DNA from: an uncultured Chloroflexota bacterium
GTDB lineage: Bacteria; Chloroflexota; Dehalococcoidia; UBA2247; RBG-13-53-26
DNA length: 14,688 nt
NCBI GenBank assembly: GCA_937860285.1
Contig: CALMBS010000097.1
Coordinates: 1 to 14,688, forward strand
Direction of reading: 5' to 3'
A model generated the notes under the pieces. The model saw nothing but the letters and a program-made list of their open reading frames with translations, made no database searches and was not told the origin of the DNA. Of this stretch, positions 1 through 6,748 are shown piece by piece. Every line of letters begins with the position of its first letter. Position 1 is the first letter of the stretch. A program made the translations under genes and the position numbers.

Positions 1-427
1 TGGCGAAAACGCCAGGCATGCTGGACTGGTAGTGGGTGTTGGTGCGGTTCTCCATACCCGGCAGCCCGCCGACGCCCTCGTCCTTCAGCTTCTCGTAGCC
101 GACGGCCAGGCAGATATCGTACACGCCGGCGGCGACGGCATACGAGGCGCCCCTGACAGCCTCGTGGCCCGAGCCGCAGGCGTTCTCCACCCTGGTGATG
201 GGGATGTACTGTGAGCGGAGGGCTTCACTGACGGTCCGGCCCCCGGTCCCGCTGAAGAGGGTGCCGCCCCAGGCCGCCTGGATGTCCTTCATGGTCAGCC
301 CGGCGTCGGCCAGGGCCTCGTTGACCGCGTCGACGATCAGGTCCGTGGGACCCTTGTGCCAGAGCTCCCCGAACTGGGTACAACCCATGCCTACGATAGC
401 AACTTTATCCTTAATGCTTCCTGGCAT
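1..427 (-). CDS. Thiolase-family protein (SCP-x/acetyl-CoA acetyltransferase-like), 3' part cut by window edge
   Basis: This is the N-terminal 142 residues of a thiolase; the rest lies beyond base 1. It opens with the typical beta strand (KVAIVGMGCTQFG, about residues 8-20). The nucleophilic cysteine sits in ENACGSG at residue 84, followed by the helix that carries the acyl-enzyme loop. Enzymes of this family make or cleave acetoacetyl-CoA or longer 3-ketoacyl-CoAs in the cytoplasm; the sequence resembles the lipid-transfer/SCP-x branch more than classical PhaA, but the substrate is not readable. The ATG at 427 follows a strong GGAGGAG ribosome site. Only 12 bases separate it from the upstream HMG-CoA-synthase-like gene, so the two are surely co-transcribed. 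In archaea a thiolase, an HMG-CoA synthase and a DUF35 protein form one complex, and the neighbour here carries the latter two folds fused. Family certain, reaction uncertain. Confidence 0.9.
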   Translation of the reverse strand, partial: MPGSIKDKVAIVGMGCTQFGELWHKGPTDLIVDAVNEALADAGLTMKDIQAAWGGTLFSGTGGRTVSEALRSQYIPITRVENACGSGHEAVRGASYAVAAGVYDICLAVGYEKLKDEGVGGLPGMENRTNTHYQSSMPGVFA

Positions 428-439
428 CTATCTCCTCCT

Positions 440-1885
440 CTACCTTACTGGCCGAGCCTTCCAGAAGTAATTGGTGAGACCCCGGTCGTACTGCAGCTTC
501 CTGAAGGTCATCTCCACCGGCATGCCCACCTCCACCTTCGCCGGGTCGCGGTCGGTGAGGTCGAAGAAGGCCCTGCCGCCGCCCTCGAACTCGACGAGCA
601 CCACCGAAGCCGGAGGATCGATTACGGCCGCCAGGTTGTCCTGCGTGAAGCTGAACACCTTGGCTTTGCGCCCCTTGAACGGGTAGTCCTCGAACGCGTC
701 CTGGGCCTGGCACTCAGCGCAAACGCGGATGGGCCCGGTGGTGGCCGCGCCGTTGTCGTACTGCACGGTGCCGCACTTCTGGCACTTGATGCCCCAGAGG
801 CCCAGCAGCTGCTTCCTCTCGCGCCAGTTGGCCGACATCCGGATATGCTGCTTGTCCGGCCTCCGCGCGGCCTCCTGAGGAACGATCTCGCGCCACTTCA
901 GGTACTCGTTGTAGTTGCCCATCTCCACCTTGGAGGCGATGTTGTTCTTGATCCCGCGTCGCGGTCCCAGCTTCTTGATGGCATCGGTCACCTGGAGCAC
1001 CATGGCGTCCGCCCCATTGCCGCTGCCGGCCACCAGGATCCGGTCACCCGGCTTGGCTTCCTCGAGAGCGCATATCAGCATCATGGGGGCCATGGCGCAG
1101 CCGGCTATGCCCACATTCAGGAACAGGGCGAAGGGGTCCTGCACCTGTGCGGCATCGAACCCGCCCTGCTGCCCGGCCTTCCCATGCCTCCGGGGGTCAC
1201 CGGGGGCATCGAAGGCCACCTTGGAGATGTCCTTGGGCGTCAGGCCGCACTTCTTCAGCACACCTTCCATGGCCATCGGGAGGTACTTGGCATATCCCTC
1301 GTCCAGGACGAAGCGGTCCTCGCCGGACCGTATGAACTTGTCGTCGTCCGACCGCCAGGTCCCGGCCAGCTCGTCGGACACAGAGAACACGCCCAGGATC
1401 TCGGCGATAACGTTGTCCTTGCCGATGAGCAGCGCCGCGGCGCCGTCGCCGACCTGCTGCTCAGTCATCCCGGCCGGGGCGCCCAGACGCATGTCGGCCG
1501 CCGCCACCAGCACGCTGCCGGCGGAGCCGGCGCGGACGGTGTCATAGGCCAGGGCCATCGCGGTGGTCCCTGCCCGGAGGGAGGTGCCGATGTCGGCCGT
1601 CCGGATGTCCTGGCGCAGGTCCAGGGGGACAGCCATGAACGCCGAGCACTGCTTCTCCTTGTACGGAGAAGTGGTCGTGGCGAAGAACAGGCCATCCACC
1701 TTCTTGGCATCCACGCCGGTGAGGCAATCCAGGGCTGCTTCCACCGCCATGCTGACGCTGTCCTCGTCATAGTAAGCTACCGCCCGCTCTCCGGGCATGG
1801 CAAAGCCTCCCCAGGCCTTGACGCAGTCTTCACGCTTCATTCTGTGCCATGGGATGTAGGCCCCGTAGGACGTTATGCCTACCAT
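440..1885 (-). CDS. HMG-CoA synthase/KASIII-fold protein fused to a C-terminal zinc-ribbon OB-fold (DUF35) domain
   Basis: The protein has 481 residues in two parts. Residues 1 to about 310 have the HMG-CoA synthase/3-ketoacyl-ACP synthase III thiolase fold; conserved landmarks include RAGTTAM (104-110), VGDGAAALL (146-154) and PGDRILVAGSGNG (279-291). Residues about 350-481 are a DUF35 unit: a zinc ribbon with CxxC pairs at 368/371 and 389/392, then an OB-fold that in relatives binds the CoA moiety. By eye alignment to archaeal HMG-CoA synthases, the catalytic Cys position is Leu103, the His of the H-x-P motif is Asp226, and the glutamate of the S-E-S-x-P-Y motif is a threonine. The fold is therefore clear but classical HMG-CoA chemistry is doubtful. 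The ATG at 1885 sits 5 bases after AGGAGG; a GTG at 1891 overlaps that site and is unlikely. The downstream thiolase starts 12 bases after the stop. Confidence 0.85.
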   Translation of the reverse strand: MVGITSYGAYIPWHRMKREDCVKAWGGFAMPGERAVAYYDEDSVSMAVEAALDCLTGVDAKKVDGLFFATTTSPYKEKQCSAFMAVPLDLRQDIRTADIGTSLRAGTTAMALAYDTVRAGSAGSVLVAAADMRLGAPAGMTEQQVGDGAAALLIGKDNVIAEILGVFSVSDELAGTWRSDDDKFIRSGEDRFVLDEGYAKYLPMAMEGVLKKCGLTPKDISKVAFDAPGDPRRHGKAGQQGGFDAAQVQDPFALFLNVGIAGCAMAPMMLICALEEAKPGDRILVAGSGNGADAMVLQVTDAIKKLGPRRGIKNNIASKVEMGNYNEYLKWREIVPQEAARRPDKQHIRMSANWRERKQLLGLWGIKCQKCGTVQYDNGAATTGPIRVCAECQAQDAFEDYPFKGRKAKVFSFTQDNLAAVIDPPASVVLVEFEGGGRAFFDLTDRDPAKVEVGMPVEMTFRKLQYDRGLTNYFWKARPVR

Positions 1886-1936
1886 TTCCACCTCCTATTT
1901 TGAGAAATCGTTTGGGCAGGAAGCGCGCTGGCATCT

Positions 1937-1966
1937 ATTATAGTTGAGTAGAGCACTGATACTCAA
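1937..1966 (-). promoter_or_regulatory. Gene-proximal sigma70-type promoter of the HMGCS-like/thiolase operon
   Basis: Reading the minus strand, the -35 is TTGAGT (1966-1961) and the -10 is a perfect TATAAT (1942-1937), with an 18-base spacer. Transcription would start near 1930 and leave a leader of about 45 bases before the ATG at 1885. The -35 element is itself one arm of the operator palindrome described separately. Confidence 0.7.
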
Positions 1967-1977
1967 AACAACTCAAA
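1944..1977. promoter_or_regulatory. Candidate operator: TTGAGTA-N9-TACTCAA plus a third half-site
   Basis: TTGAGTA at 1944-1950 and TACTCAA at 1960-1966 form a perfect 7-base inverted repeat with a 9-base gap. A further ACTCAAA at 1971-1977 repeats the 1961-1967 arm exactly one helical turn (10 bp) away. The palindrome fills the region between the -35 and -10 of the minus-strand promoter, so a bound dimer should block RNA polymerase. The cognate regulator is not identified; TetR-, GntR- or MarR-type factors would fit this geometry. Confidence 0.55.
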
Positions 1978-2033
1978 GTGACCGACCCCGCTCGCGGCTC
2001 TAATATCATAATGCTCCGCGGAAAGGCTGACTG

Positions 2034-2062
2034 ATTATACGAACTGCCATCCAACGAGTCAA
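2034..2062 (-). promoter_or_regulatory. Distal sigma70-type promoter of the HMGCS-like/thiolase operon
   Basis: On the minus strand the -35 TTGACT (2062-2057) and the -10 TATAAT (2039-2034) are separated by exactly 17 bases. The predicted start is near 2027, upstream of the operator-covered promoter. Transcripts from here would read through the operator region, giving a leader of about 140 bases. Confidence 0.65.
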
Positions 2063-2078
2063 ACCGATTCAATAATGT

Positions 2079-2115
2079 AAACGGCGGGTCGGTGGGGGCC
2101 ATCGACCCGCCGTTT
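2079..2115 (-). terminator. Intrinsic terminator of the FAD oxidoreductase gene
   Basis: A perfect 13-base stem (AAACGGCGGGTCG at 2079-2091 with its complement at 2103-2115) encloses an 11-base loop. On the minus strand it is followed by TTTACATTATT, a moderately T-rich tail. It lies about 40 bases past the stop of the oxidoreductase and just before the distal promoter of the next operon, so it separates the two units. Confidence 0.7.
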
Positions 2116-2154
2116 CTGCCCTCGTGCCGGCCGGGCGCCGCCTGTGGCCCGGGC

Positions 2155-3624
2155 CTAGATCATGGACTGGCGCAACCGGTGGTATCGCATCACGTGGTCG
2201 GCCACCTTCATCCCCGAGTCCGTGGCCTGCTGAATGCCGACGCCGATGCCTCCGGCGTCGCACCCCACGTAGAACAGCCCCTGGATAGGCGACGTGATCG
2301 ACGGCTTCTTGGCCCCGCCCTGCCCCACCATCTGGGCCAGGCCGATGCACTCGCCGCCGATCCCGGGCAGCACCGAGTCGCGCGTCAGCACGCTGACGTC
2401 GTGAGGAGTGTAGTACTCCCGCGCCTCTATGGCTGCCTCCAGGTCGGGGAAGACCTCGAACATCATCTTGTCACCCTTCTCGAACCACGGCTTCAGGTCC
2501 TTCTCCGTCAGCTTCGGGTCCGTGGGCCCGAGGAACCCAGTGAGCACGATCTGCTTGCCCGGAGGCGCCGCGCCGGGGTCGTAGTTGGAGGGGACCTCGA
2601 ACCAGACCGGCATCTCCTCCGGCAGCTGCCCGTTCTTGGCCTTGATCCACTTGTCGATGTTCCAGGACGTTTCTCTGGATATGACCGCCCCGTAGGGGAC
2701 CGTGGGAATAATGGGCTTGCTGAGGAAGTAGCGGGCGCCGATGAAGGACAGCGACGGCACCAGGTCCTTGACGTAGTTGACATACATCTTGTCGAAGTGC
2801 TTCTCGCCTATCAGCTTCAGCACCGTGGGCTGTATTCCCACGTTGCTGATCACAATGGGCGCCCGATAGGTCTCCTTGTCCGTCGATACCCCGGTGACCC
2901 GGCCGTTCTCGACGTTGATCTTCTCCACCCGGGACCGGAAGATGGTCTGGCCCCCGAACTTCCCCACGGCCTCGGCATAGGCCTCGGCCACCCGGCCGAT
3001 GCCGCCCTTGGCAAACACGCCGCCGCCGCGCAGGAAGACCTGCTGCACCACGGTGATGGCCTCCGAGGCCGCCACGGCATCCGCAGGCAGCACGAAACAG
3101 CCGTCGGAGATCAGGCTGGTGAGGAAGCTCCAGAGCCCGGGGGAGACCTTGTGCCGGCCCAGGTACTCCGCGTAGCTGATGTCGTCCATGGCGGCGATGT
3201 CCTTGGGAGTCATCAGCGTCATCTCGCCCAGCAGGCCCAGAGCGTCCGCCTGCTCCGCCTCCGGCACCTCGAGCCAGCTGAATATCTTGACCGGGTCCGG
3301 GGTCGGCTCATCCGCACCGATCACCCATTTCCCGGAGGACTGCTTGAACCGCGGTCCCTGCACCCCGGGCGTCACGAACTCCACCTTGCCCTCCATCCCC
3401 ACTTCCTTGAGGACCGCTTCCAGCACATTGTTCTGGACCGGGGCGGACACCACCAGCCATGCGGTGTAGGTCCAGCCGCCCTTGGAGATGGCCATGGCCT
3501 TGCCGCCGGCCTTGGCGTTCTTGTCCAGGAGGAGCACCTTCAGGCCCCTCTTGGCCAGCAGAGCCGCGCTGGAAGCTCCCCCAAAGCCAGCCCCGACGAC
3601 AATGACATCATAGGAATTCGACAT
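2155..3624 (-). CDS. Phytoene-desaturase-like NAD(P)/FAD-dependent oxidoreductase
   Basis: This 489-residue flavoprotein belongs to the phytoene desaturase/amine-oxidase-like family. The N-terminal Rossmann motif GAGFGG is at residues 11-16, with an acidic residue closing the second strand (Asp35) and AGGKA at about 39-43. The C-terminal FAD-contact segment GLFYVGCDAGG followed by GVGIQQATDSG is at about residues 454-475. The middle region would set substrate choice and is not diagnostic; desaturation or isomerisation of an isoprenoid, or oxidation of another hydrophobic substrate, are possibilities. ATG at 3624 was chosen because the Rossmann fold starts within five residues of it; an upstream in-frame start at 3660 would add 12 atypical residues. 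The gene appears to be its own transcription unit, with a consensus promoter at 3678-3706 and a terminator at 2079-2115. A paralogous flavoprotein lies at 14387. Confidence 0.88.
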   Translation of the reverse strand: MSNSYDVIVVGAGFGGASSAALLAKRGLKVLLLDKNAKAGGKAMAISKGGWTYTAWLVVSAPVQNNVLEAVLKEVGMEGKVEFVTPGVQGPRFKQSSGKWVIGADEPTPDPVKIFSWLEVPEAEQADALGLLGEMTLMTPKDIAAMDDISYAEYLGRHKVSPGLWSFLTSLISDGCFVLPADAVAASEAITVVQQVFLRGGGVFAKGGIGRVAEAYAEAVGKFGGQTIFRSRVEKINVENGRVTGVSTDKETYRAPIVISNVGIQPTVLKLIGEKHFDKMYVNYVKDLVPSLSFIGARYFLSKPIIPTVPYGAVISRETSWNIDKWIKAKNGQLPEEMPVWFEVPSNYDPGAAPPGKQIVLTGFLGPTDPKLTEKDLKPWFEKGDKMMFEVFPDLEAAIEAREYYTPHDVSVLTRDSVLPGIGGECIGLAQMVGQGGAKKPSITSPIQGLFYVGCDAGGIGVGIQQATDSGMKVADHVMRYHRLRQSMI

Positions 3625-3677
3625 GCCTGTTCCCCCTTTCTGAACGTGAGTACCCCCCAAGCCTTAAGCTTTCATAG

Positions 3678-3706
3678 ATAATATGTGCCACACTAACCAT
3701 TGTCAA
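3678..3706 (-). promoter_or_regulatory. Sigma70-type promoter of the FAD oxidoreductase
   Basis: On the minus strand a perfect TTGACA (3706-3701) and TATTAT (3683-3678) are spaced by 17 bases. The predicted start near 3671 gives a leader of about 48 bases to the ATG at 3624. Confidence 0.75.
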
Positions 3707-3848
3707 GTTGAATCGCCCTGCCCTCGGATTGTACGGCCCCCAGGGCGGGCCGGATGGCGCAACTCGAGCCACTTGGCCCGGCAAACCTGGCCGGTTGTAC
3801 CTTTCCCTCACAGGCCCTCATCTGCAATGGTTAATCTGGAGTAACCTA

Positions 3849-3877
3849 TTGCTTTCCTGTAATTGTTCTGTGATAAT
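3849..3877 (+). promoter_or_regulatory. Promoter of the DUF3068 gene
   Basis: TTGCTT (3849-3854) and GATAAT (3872-3877) are separated by 17 bases in an AT-richer patch. A start near 3884 would give a leader of about 90 bases. Confidence 0.5.
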
Positions 3878-3975
3878 GCCTGTCGAGCCTGGCCGGGGCT
3901 GCACGGCACGGGCCCGATGGGCTGCAGTTGCAGCCTCGATTACTCATCCGGTGCGGTGAGAAGGGAAGGTAAGCG

Positions 3976-4908
3976 ATGAGAAGGAAGATCGGAGTAGTGC
4001 TCGGCATCCTCGGAGTCATGGCGCTGATCTTTGGGGTGGTGTGGATGACGGTCATCTGGCCGGGCCTGGCCAAGATCCCGGCCGGCCTGGAGCAGCAGGT
4101 GGACCTGCAGGGCACCCTGAGCCTGTTCAGCGAAGAGCACGGCTCGATGACTCACGATATCTCCGGCCACCGCAAGTACACCGCGCTCTCGGCCACGGAC
4201 GACGTGATATACCTGCAGGAGGACATCTGGTTCGAGATTGCCGGCACCGACCAGGAGATCATGCGGCAGCAGTTCCACCTGGGCATAGACCGGGTGACCC
4301 GGCAGAACGTGGAGGGGCTGGGAGACGGGATTGGCGGGGGACACTACAACTTTCCCTTCGACGTGAAGAAGGACCAGGCCTACCCGTTCTGGAACGAGGG
4401 CAACCCGGAGAACATAGAAGCCGTCTTCGTTGAGGAGACGGACTTCCAGGGCCTGCACGTCTACGTCTTCGAGATGACCACGCCGGAGGGCGGGCTGACG
4501 GCCCCCGGCGGCTTCGACACGCCGGCCATGACGATTGAACAGACCATCCGGATCTGGGTCGAGCCCATCACCGGCATGCCGGTGCGGATCACGGACCGCA
4601 CCAAGAGGACCGGCCAGATCCCGGTGCCGGACCCGGATTTCCCCAGCACCGCTCCCTTCACCTATCAGACCGTGACCTTCTATGAGGACGACCTGACCTT
4701 CACCGATGAGACCGTGGCCGGCCTGGTGGACGATGCCAACGCCGCCAAGACCCAGGTGACCCTGGCCAAGAAGCTGGTCCCCTGGCTGTCCATCGGCAGC
4801 GGCGCCCTGCTGGTCCTGGTGGGCGTGTTCCTGGCCATCAAGCCGGGCAAGGCCGCCGCAGCGCCGCCCAAGCCGCAGGCAGCCGCACCGCAGCCGGAGC
4901 AGAAGTAG
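3976..4908 (+). CDS. DUF3068 / PorA-family membrane protein
   Basis: The protein has 310 residues. A hydrophobic segment at about 5-30 forms a signal anchor and a second span is at about 270-290. They enclose a large extracytoplasmic domain rich in beta-type sequence (for example HYNFPFDVKKDQAYPFW, about 123-139, and VEPITGMPVRI, about 196-206). This layout, with a P-A-G-L motif after the first span, matches DUF3068, a family described mostly in Actinobacteria and named after the corynebacterial PorA; its function is generally unknown. The short C-terminal tail is rich in Lys, Ala and Pro (ends KPQAAAPQPEQK) and should face the cytoplasm. The ATG at 3976 follows a GGAAGG ribosome site. The gene stands alone between its own promoter and a strong terminator. 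Family call is good; no biochemical role can be given. Confidence 0.75.
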   Translation: MRRKIGVVLGILGVMALIFGVVWMTVIWPGLAKIPAGLEQQVDLQGTLSLFSEEHGSMTHDISGHRKYTALSATDDVIYLQEDIWFEIAGTDQEIMRQQFHLGIDRVTRQNVEGLGDGIGGGHYNFPFDVKKDQAYPFWNEGNPENIEAVFVEETDFQGLHVYVFEMTTPEGGLTAPGGFDTPAMTIEQTIRIWVEPITGMPVRITDRTKRTGQIPVPDPDFPSTAPFTYQTVTFYEDDLTFTDETVAGLVDDANAAKTQVTLAKKLVPWLSIGSGALLVLVGVFLAIKPGKAAAAPPKPQAAAPQPEQK

Positions 4909-4933
4909 CCTCCCCGCACCACGAGTTGAAGGA

Positions 4934-4968
4934 AGAGGAGCGGCCGATGCCGCTCCTCTCTTCTTTTC
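4934..4968 (+). terminator. Intrinsic terminator after the DUF3068 gene
   Basis: AGAGGAGCGGC (4934-4944) pairs perfectly with its complement at 4949-4959 around a four-base loop (CGAT). It is followed by CTTCTTTTC, a T-rich run typical of Rho-independent termination on the plus strand. Confidence 0.85.
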
Positions 4969-4979
4969 ACTCCCCATCA

Positions 4980-5008
4980 TTGACCGGGTGCGTCACACCT
5001 GATATACT
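4980..5008 (+). promoter_or_regulatory. Sigma70-type promoter of the GH3-NatAB unit
   Basis: TTGACC (4980-4985) and TATACT (5003-5008) are spaced by exactly 17 bases. Transcription should begin near 5014-5016. This matters for the GH3 start: a TTG at 5012 would lie at or before the transcript's first base and so is unlikely to be used. Confidence 0.7.
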
Positions 5009-5032
5009 TCCTTGCCAATCTTGGGGGGTACC

Positions 5033-6730
5033 ATAGCCAATCCCATCGACCTCTTGCGCCAGGGCCGGATGGATGAACTGTGGCTCATGTGCTGCGGATT
5101 CATCGATCTCTCCATCGACCACTTCATGACCATCCAGAAGCGCCTCCTGCTGGAGCAGATCGAGCGCCTGAAGGCCTCCCACATCGGCCGCAAGGTCATG
5201 CACGGCGCGGCGCCCCAGAGCGTGGATGAGTTCAGGAGGCTGGTCCCCCTCACCAGCTACGCCGACTACTGTCCCGAGCTGCAGGAGCGGCGGGAGTACG
5301 CCCTGCCCGCGCCGCCCGCCCGCTGGATCAGGACCTCGGGCTACAGCGGCACGTACGACATCAAGTGGGTGCCCTGGTCCCGGAGGTTCGAAGCCGAGAT
5401 GGAGAAGGTGCTGCTGGCCTGCGTCTTTCTCTCCGGCTCACGCTGCCGGGGGGACATACGCCACGCCAGGGAGCACATGAAGGTGCTCTACACCCTGGGG
5501 GGGGCCGAATACGGCACGGGAGCCATGGGCGAGCTGCTGCGGCGCTCGCTCGGCTTCGAGTTCCTGCCCGCCGACCGGGAGGGGCTCAGCTTCACCGAGA
5601 AGATCGAGGAGGGACTGGCGGAGGCCCTCTACCGGGGCCTGGACGGCTTCGGCGGCCTGCCCTCCGTCCTGGTCATGGTGGCGGAGCGGATGCAGCAGCG
5701 CCGGACCATGGACCCGGGGTTCCTGCTGAAACACCCCGCCGCCCTGCTCCGCCTGGCCAGGGGGCTGGTCAGGAGCAGGCTGGCCCATCGCCCCCTGCTC
5801 CCCAGGGACCTGTGGGACGTGAAGGCCATCATCGGAGGGGGGACCGACTCCGCCGTCTTCGCCCGGAAGGTCGAGGAGATGTGGGGCCGGAGGCCCCTTG
5901 AGCTCTATGCCGGCAGCGAGGGCGGCGTCTGCGCTGTCCAGACCTGGGACGGCGGCGGTCTGACCTTCGTCCCCAACCTCAACTTCCTGGAGTTCATCCC
6001 CGAGGAGGAGCATTCCCGCTGGAGGCTGGACCATTCGTACCGGCCGCAGACCGTCCTCCTGGATGAGGTGGAGCCGAACCGCAACTACGAGATCGTCATC
6101 ACCAACTTCCACGGAGGGGCGCTGACCAGGTTCAGGGTGGGGGACATGGTCCGGATCATCTCCCTGCACAACAGGGCCTCTCGCATAGGCCTGCCGCAGA
6201 TGGTCTTCCATGGCCGTGCCGACTACCTCATAGATATCGCCGGCCTGGGCCGCCTGACGGAGAGGATCATCTGGGAAGCCCTGGAGAACACGGGCGTGCC
6301 CTACACGGACTGGACAGCGCGCAAGGAGGTGGCGGACGGCCGGGCGCTGCTGCACCTGTACGTGGAGCCCGGGGAGGCCGCCCTCAGGGAGAGCGGCCTG
6401 GCAGAGGCCATCGGCCGCGAGCTGGACAGGCTGGACGGCCGCTATCATCACAATCCCTACCAGATCTACGGTGGGGGCAACGGGGCCGGCCCGGGCCTGG
6501 TGGAGGTCACCCTGCTGCCCGCCGGGGCCTTCGCCGAGTACACCGCCCGGCAGCAGGCGGATGGGGCCGACCTGGGGCACCTCAAGCCCCGGCACATCAA
6601 CCCGGAGGACAGCGTGATCGCTTCTCTGCTCTCATCACCGCCGGCCGGCGGGAGCCCGGCCGGCGTGCCCACATCCCGGCCCCTCCCCGGGGCCGGCCGC
6701 CCGCCGGCCGCGGGAGAGGTGGTACAATAG
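5033..6730 (+). CDS. GH3-family acyl-acid amido synthetase (bacterial)
   Basis: About 565 residues of the GH3 family, part of the ANL adenylating superfamily; plant members join amino acids to acyl acids using ATP. Visible landmarks, numbered from 5033, are a Ser/Gly-rich nucleotide loop TSGYSGTYDIKWVPWS (about 101-116), LYAGSEGG (about 291-298), NFLEFIPEEE (about 317-326), and YEIVITNF with RFRVGDMVRI (about 352-375). The family ends near KPRHINPED; the last 45 or so residues are an added Pro/Gly/Ala-rich tail encoded by GC-rich repeats. Start choice is unusual. NPIDLLRQGR begins the conserved region, and the best-placed ribosome site (GGGGGG, 5023-5028) sits just before an ATA at 5033. The nearest ATG is at 5069, and TTG codons at 5012, 5021 and 5054 are alternatives. 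NatA begins 18 bases after the stop. Substrate unknown. Confidence 0.85.
   Translation: MANPIDLLRQGRMDELWLMCCGFIDLSIDHFMTIQKRLLLEQIERLKASHIGRKVMHGAAPQSVDEFRRLVPLTSYADYCPELQERREYALPAPPARWIRTSGYSGTYDIKWVPWSRRFEAEMEKVLLACVFLSGSRCRGDIRHAREHMKVLYTLGGAEYGTGAMGELLRRSLGFEFLPADREGLSFTEKIEEGLAEALYRGLDGFGGLPSVLVMVAERMQQRRTMDPGFLLKHPAALLRLARGLVRSRLAHRPLLPRDLWDVKAIIGGGTDSAVFARKVEEMWGRRPLELYAGSEGGVCAVQTWDGGGLTFVPNLNFLEFIPEEEHSRWRLDHSYRPQTVLLDEVEPNRNYEIVITNFHGGALTRFRVGDMVRIISLHNRASRIGLPQMVFHGRADYLIDIAGLGRLTERIIWEALENTGVPYTDWTARKEVADGRALLHLYVEPGEAALRESGLAEAIGRELDRLDGRYHHNPYQIYGGGNGAGPGLVEVTLLPAGAFAEYTARQQADGADLGHLKPRHINPEDSVIASLLSSPPAGGSPAGVPTSRPLPGAGRPPAAGEVVQ
6720..6728 (+). promoter_or_regulatory. Possible internal extended -10 promoter for natAB
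   Basis: TGGTACAAT at 6720-6728 fits the extended -10 pattern TG-N-TACAAT and overlaps the GH3 stop codon. No good -35 lies 17 bases upstream. If active, the start near 6735 would leave a very short leader for the ATP-binding gene. Confidence 0.3.
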
Positions 6731-6748
6731 GGCCGGCACCGGGCTGGA

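Larger units (their letters stand above)
3625..3975. other. Divergent intergenic region with one promoter for each side
   Basis: About 350 bases separate two divergent genes. The left third carries the minus-strand promoter (3678-3706) and the right third a plus-strand promoter (3849-3877). The middle (about 3710-3845) is GC-rich and I see no convincing gene in it. Open frames there, such as 3708-3959 on the plus strand, lack a ribosome site and have no recognisable composition. Confidence 0.6.

Noticed and set aside
356..1903. 515-codon open frame on the plus strand opposite the HMGCS-like gene
   Set aside because: It is antisense to a clear family protein, is full of His, Leu, Arg and Gly runs typical of GC-rich shadow frames, and has no ribosome site.
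2092..3681. 529-codon plus-strand frame opposite the FAD oxidoreductase
   Set aside because: Mirror frame of a recognised flavoprotein; low-information composition and no domain.
3708..3959. 83-codon plus-strand frame between the divergent genes
   Set aside because: It overlaps a promoter, has no ribosome site, and its composition does not resemble the neighbouring genes.
3940..4980. 346-codon minus-strand frame opposite the DUF3068 gene
   Set aside because: Spans a terminator and a whole plus-strand gene; composition of a shadow frame.
5438..6595. 385-codon minus-strand frame inside GH3
   Set aside because: GH3 motifs are unambiguous on the plus strand; the opposite frame has no motif or ribosome site.
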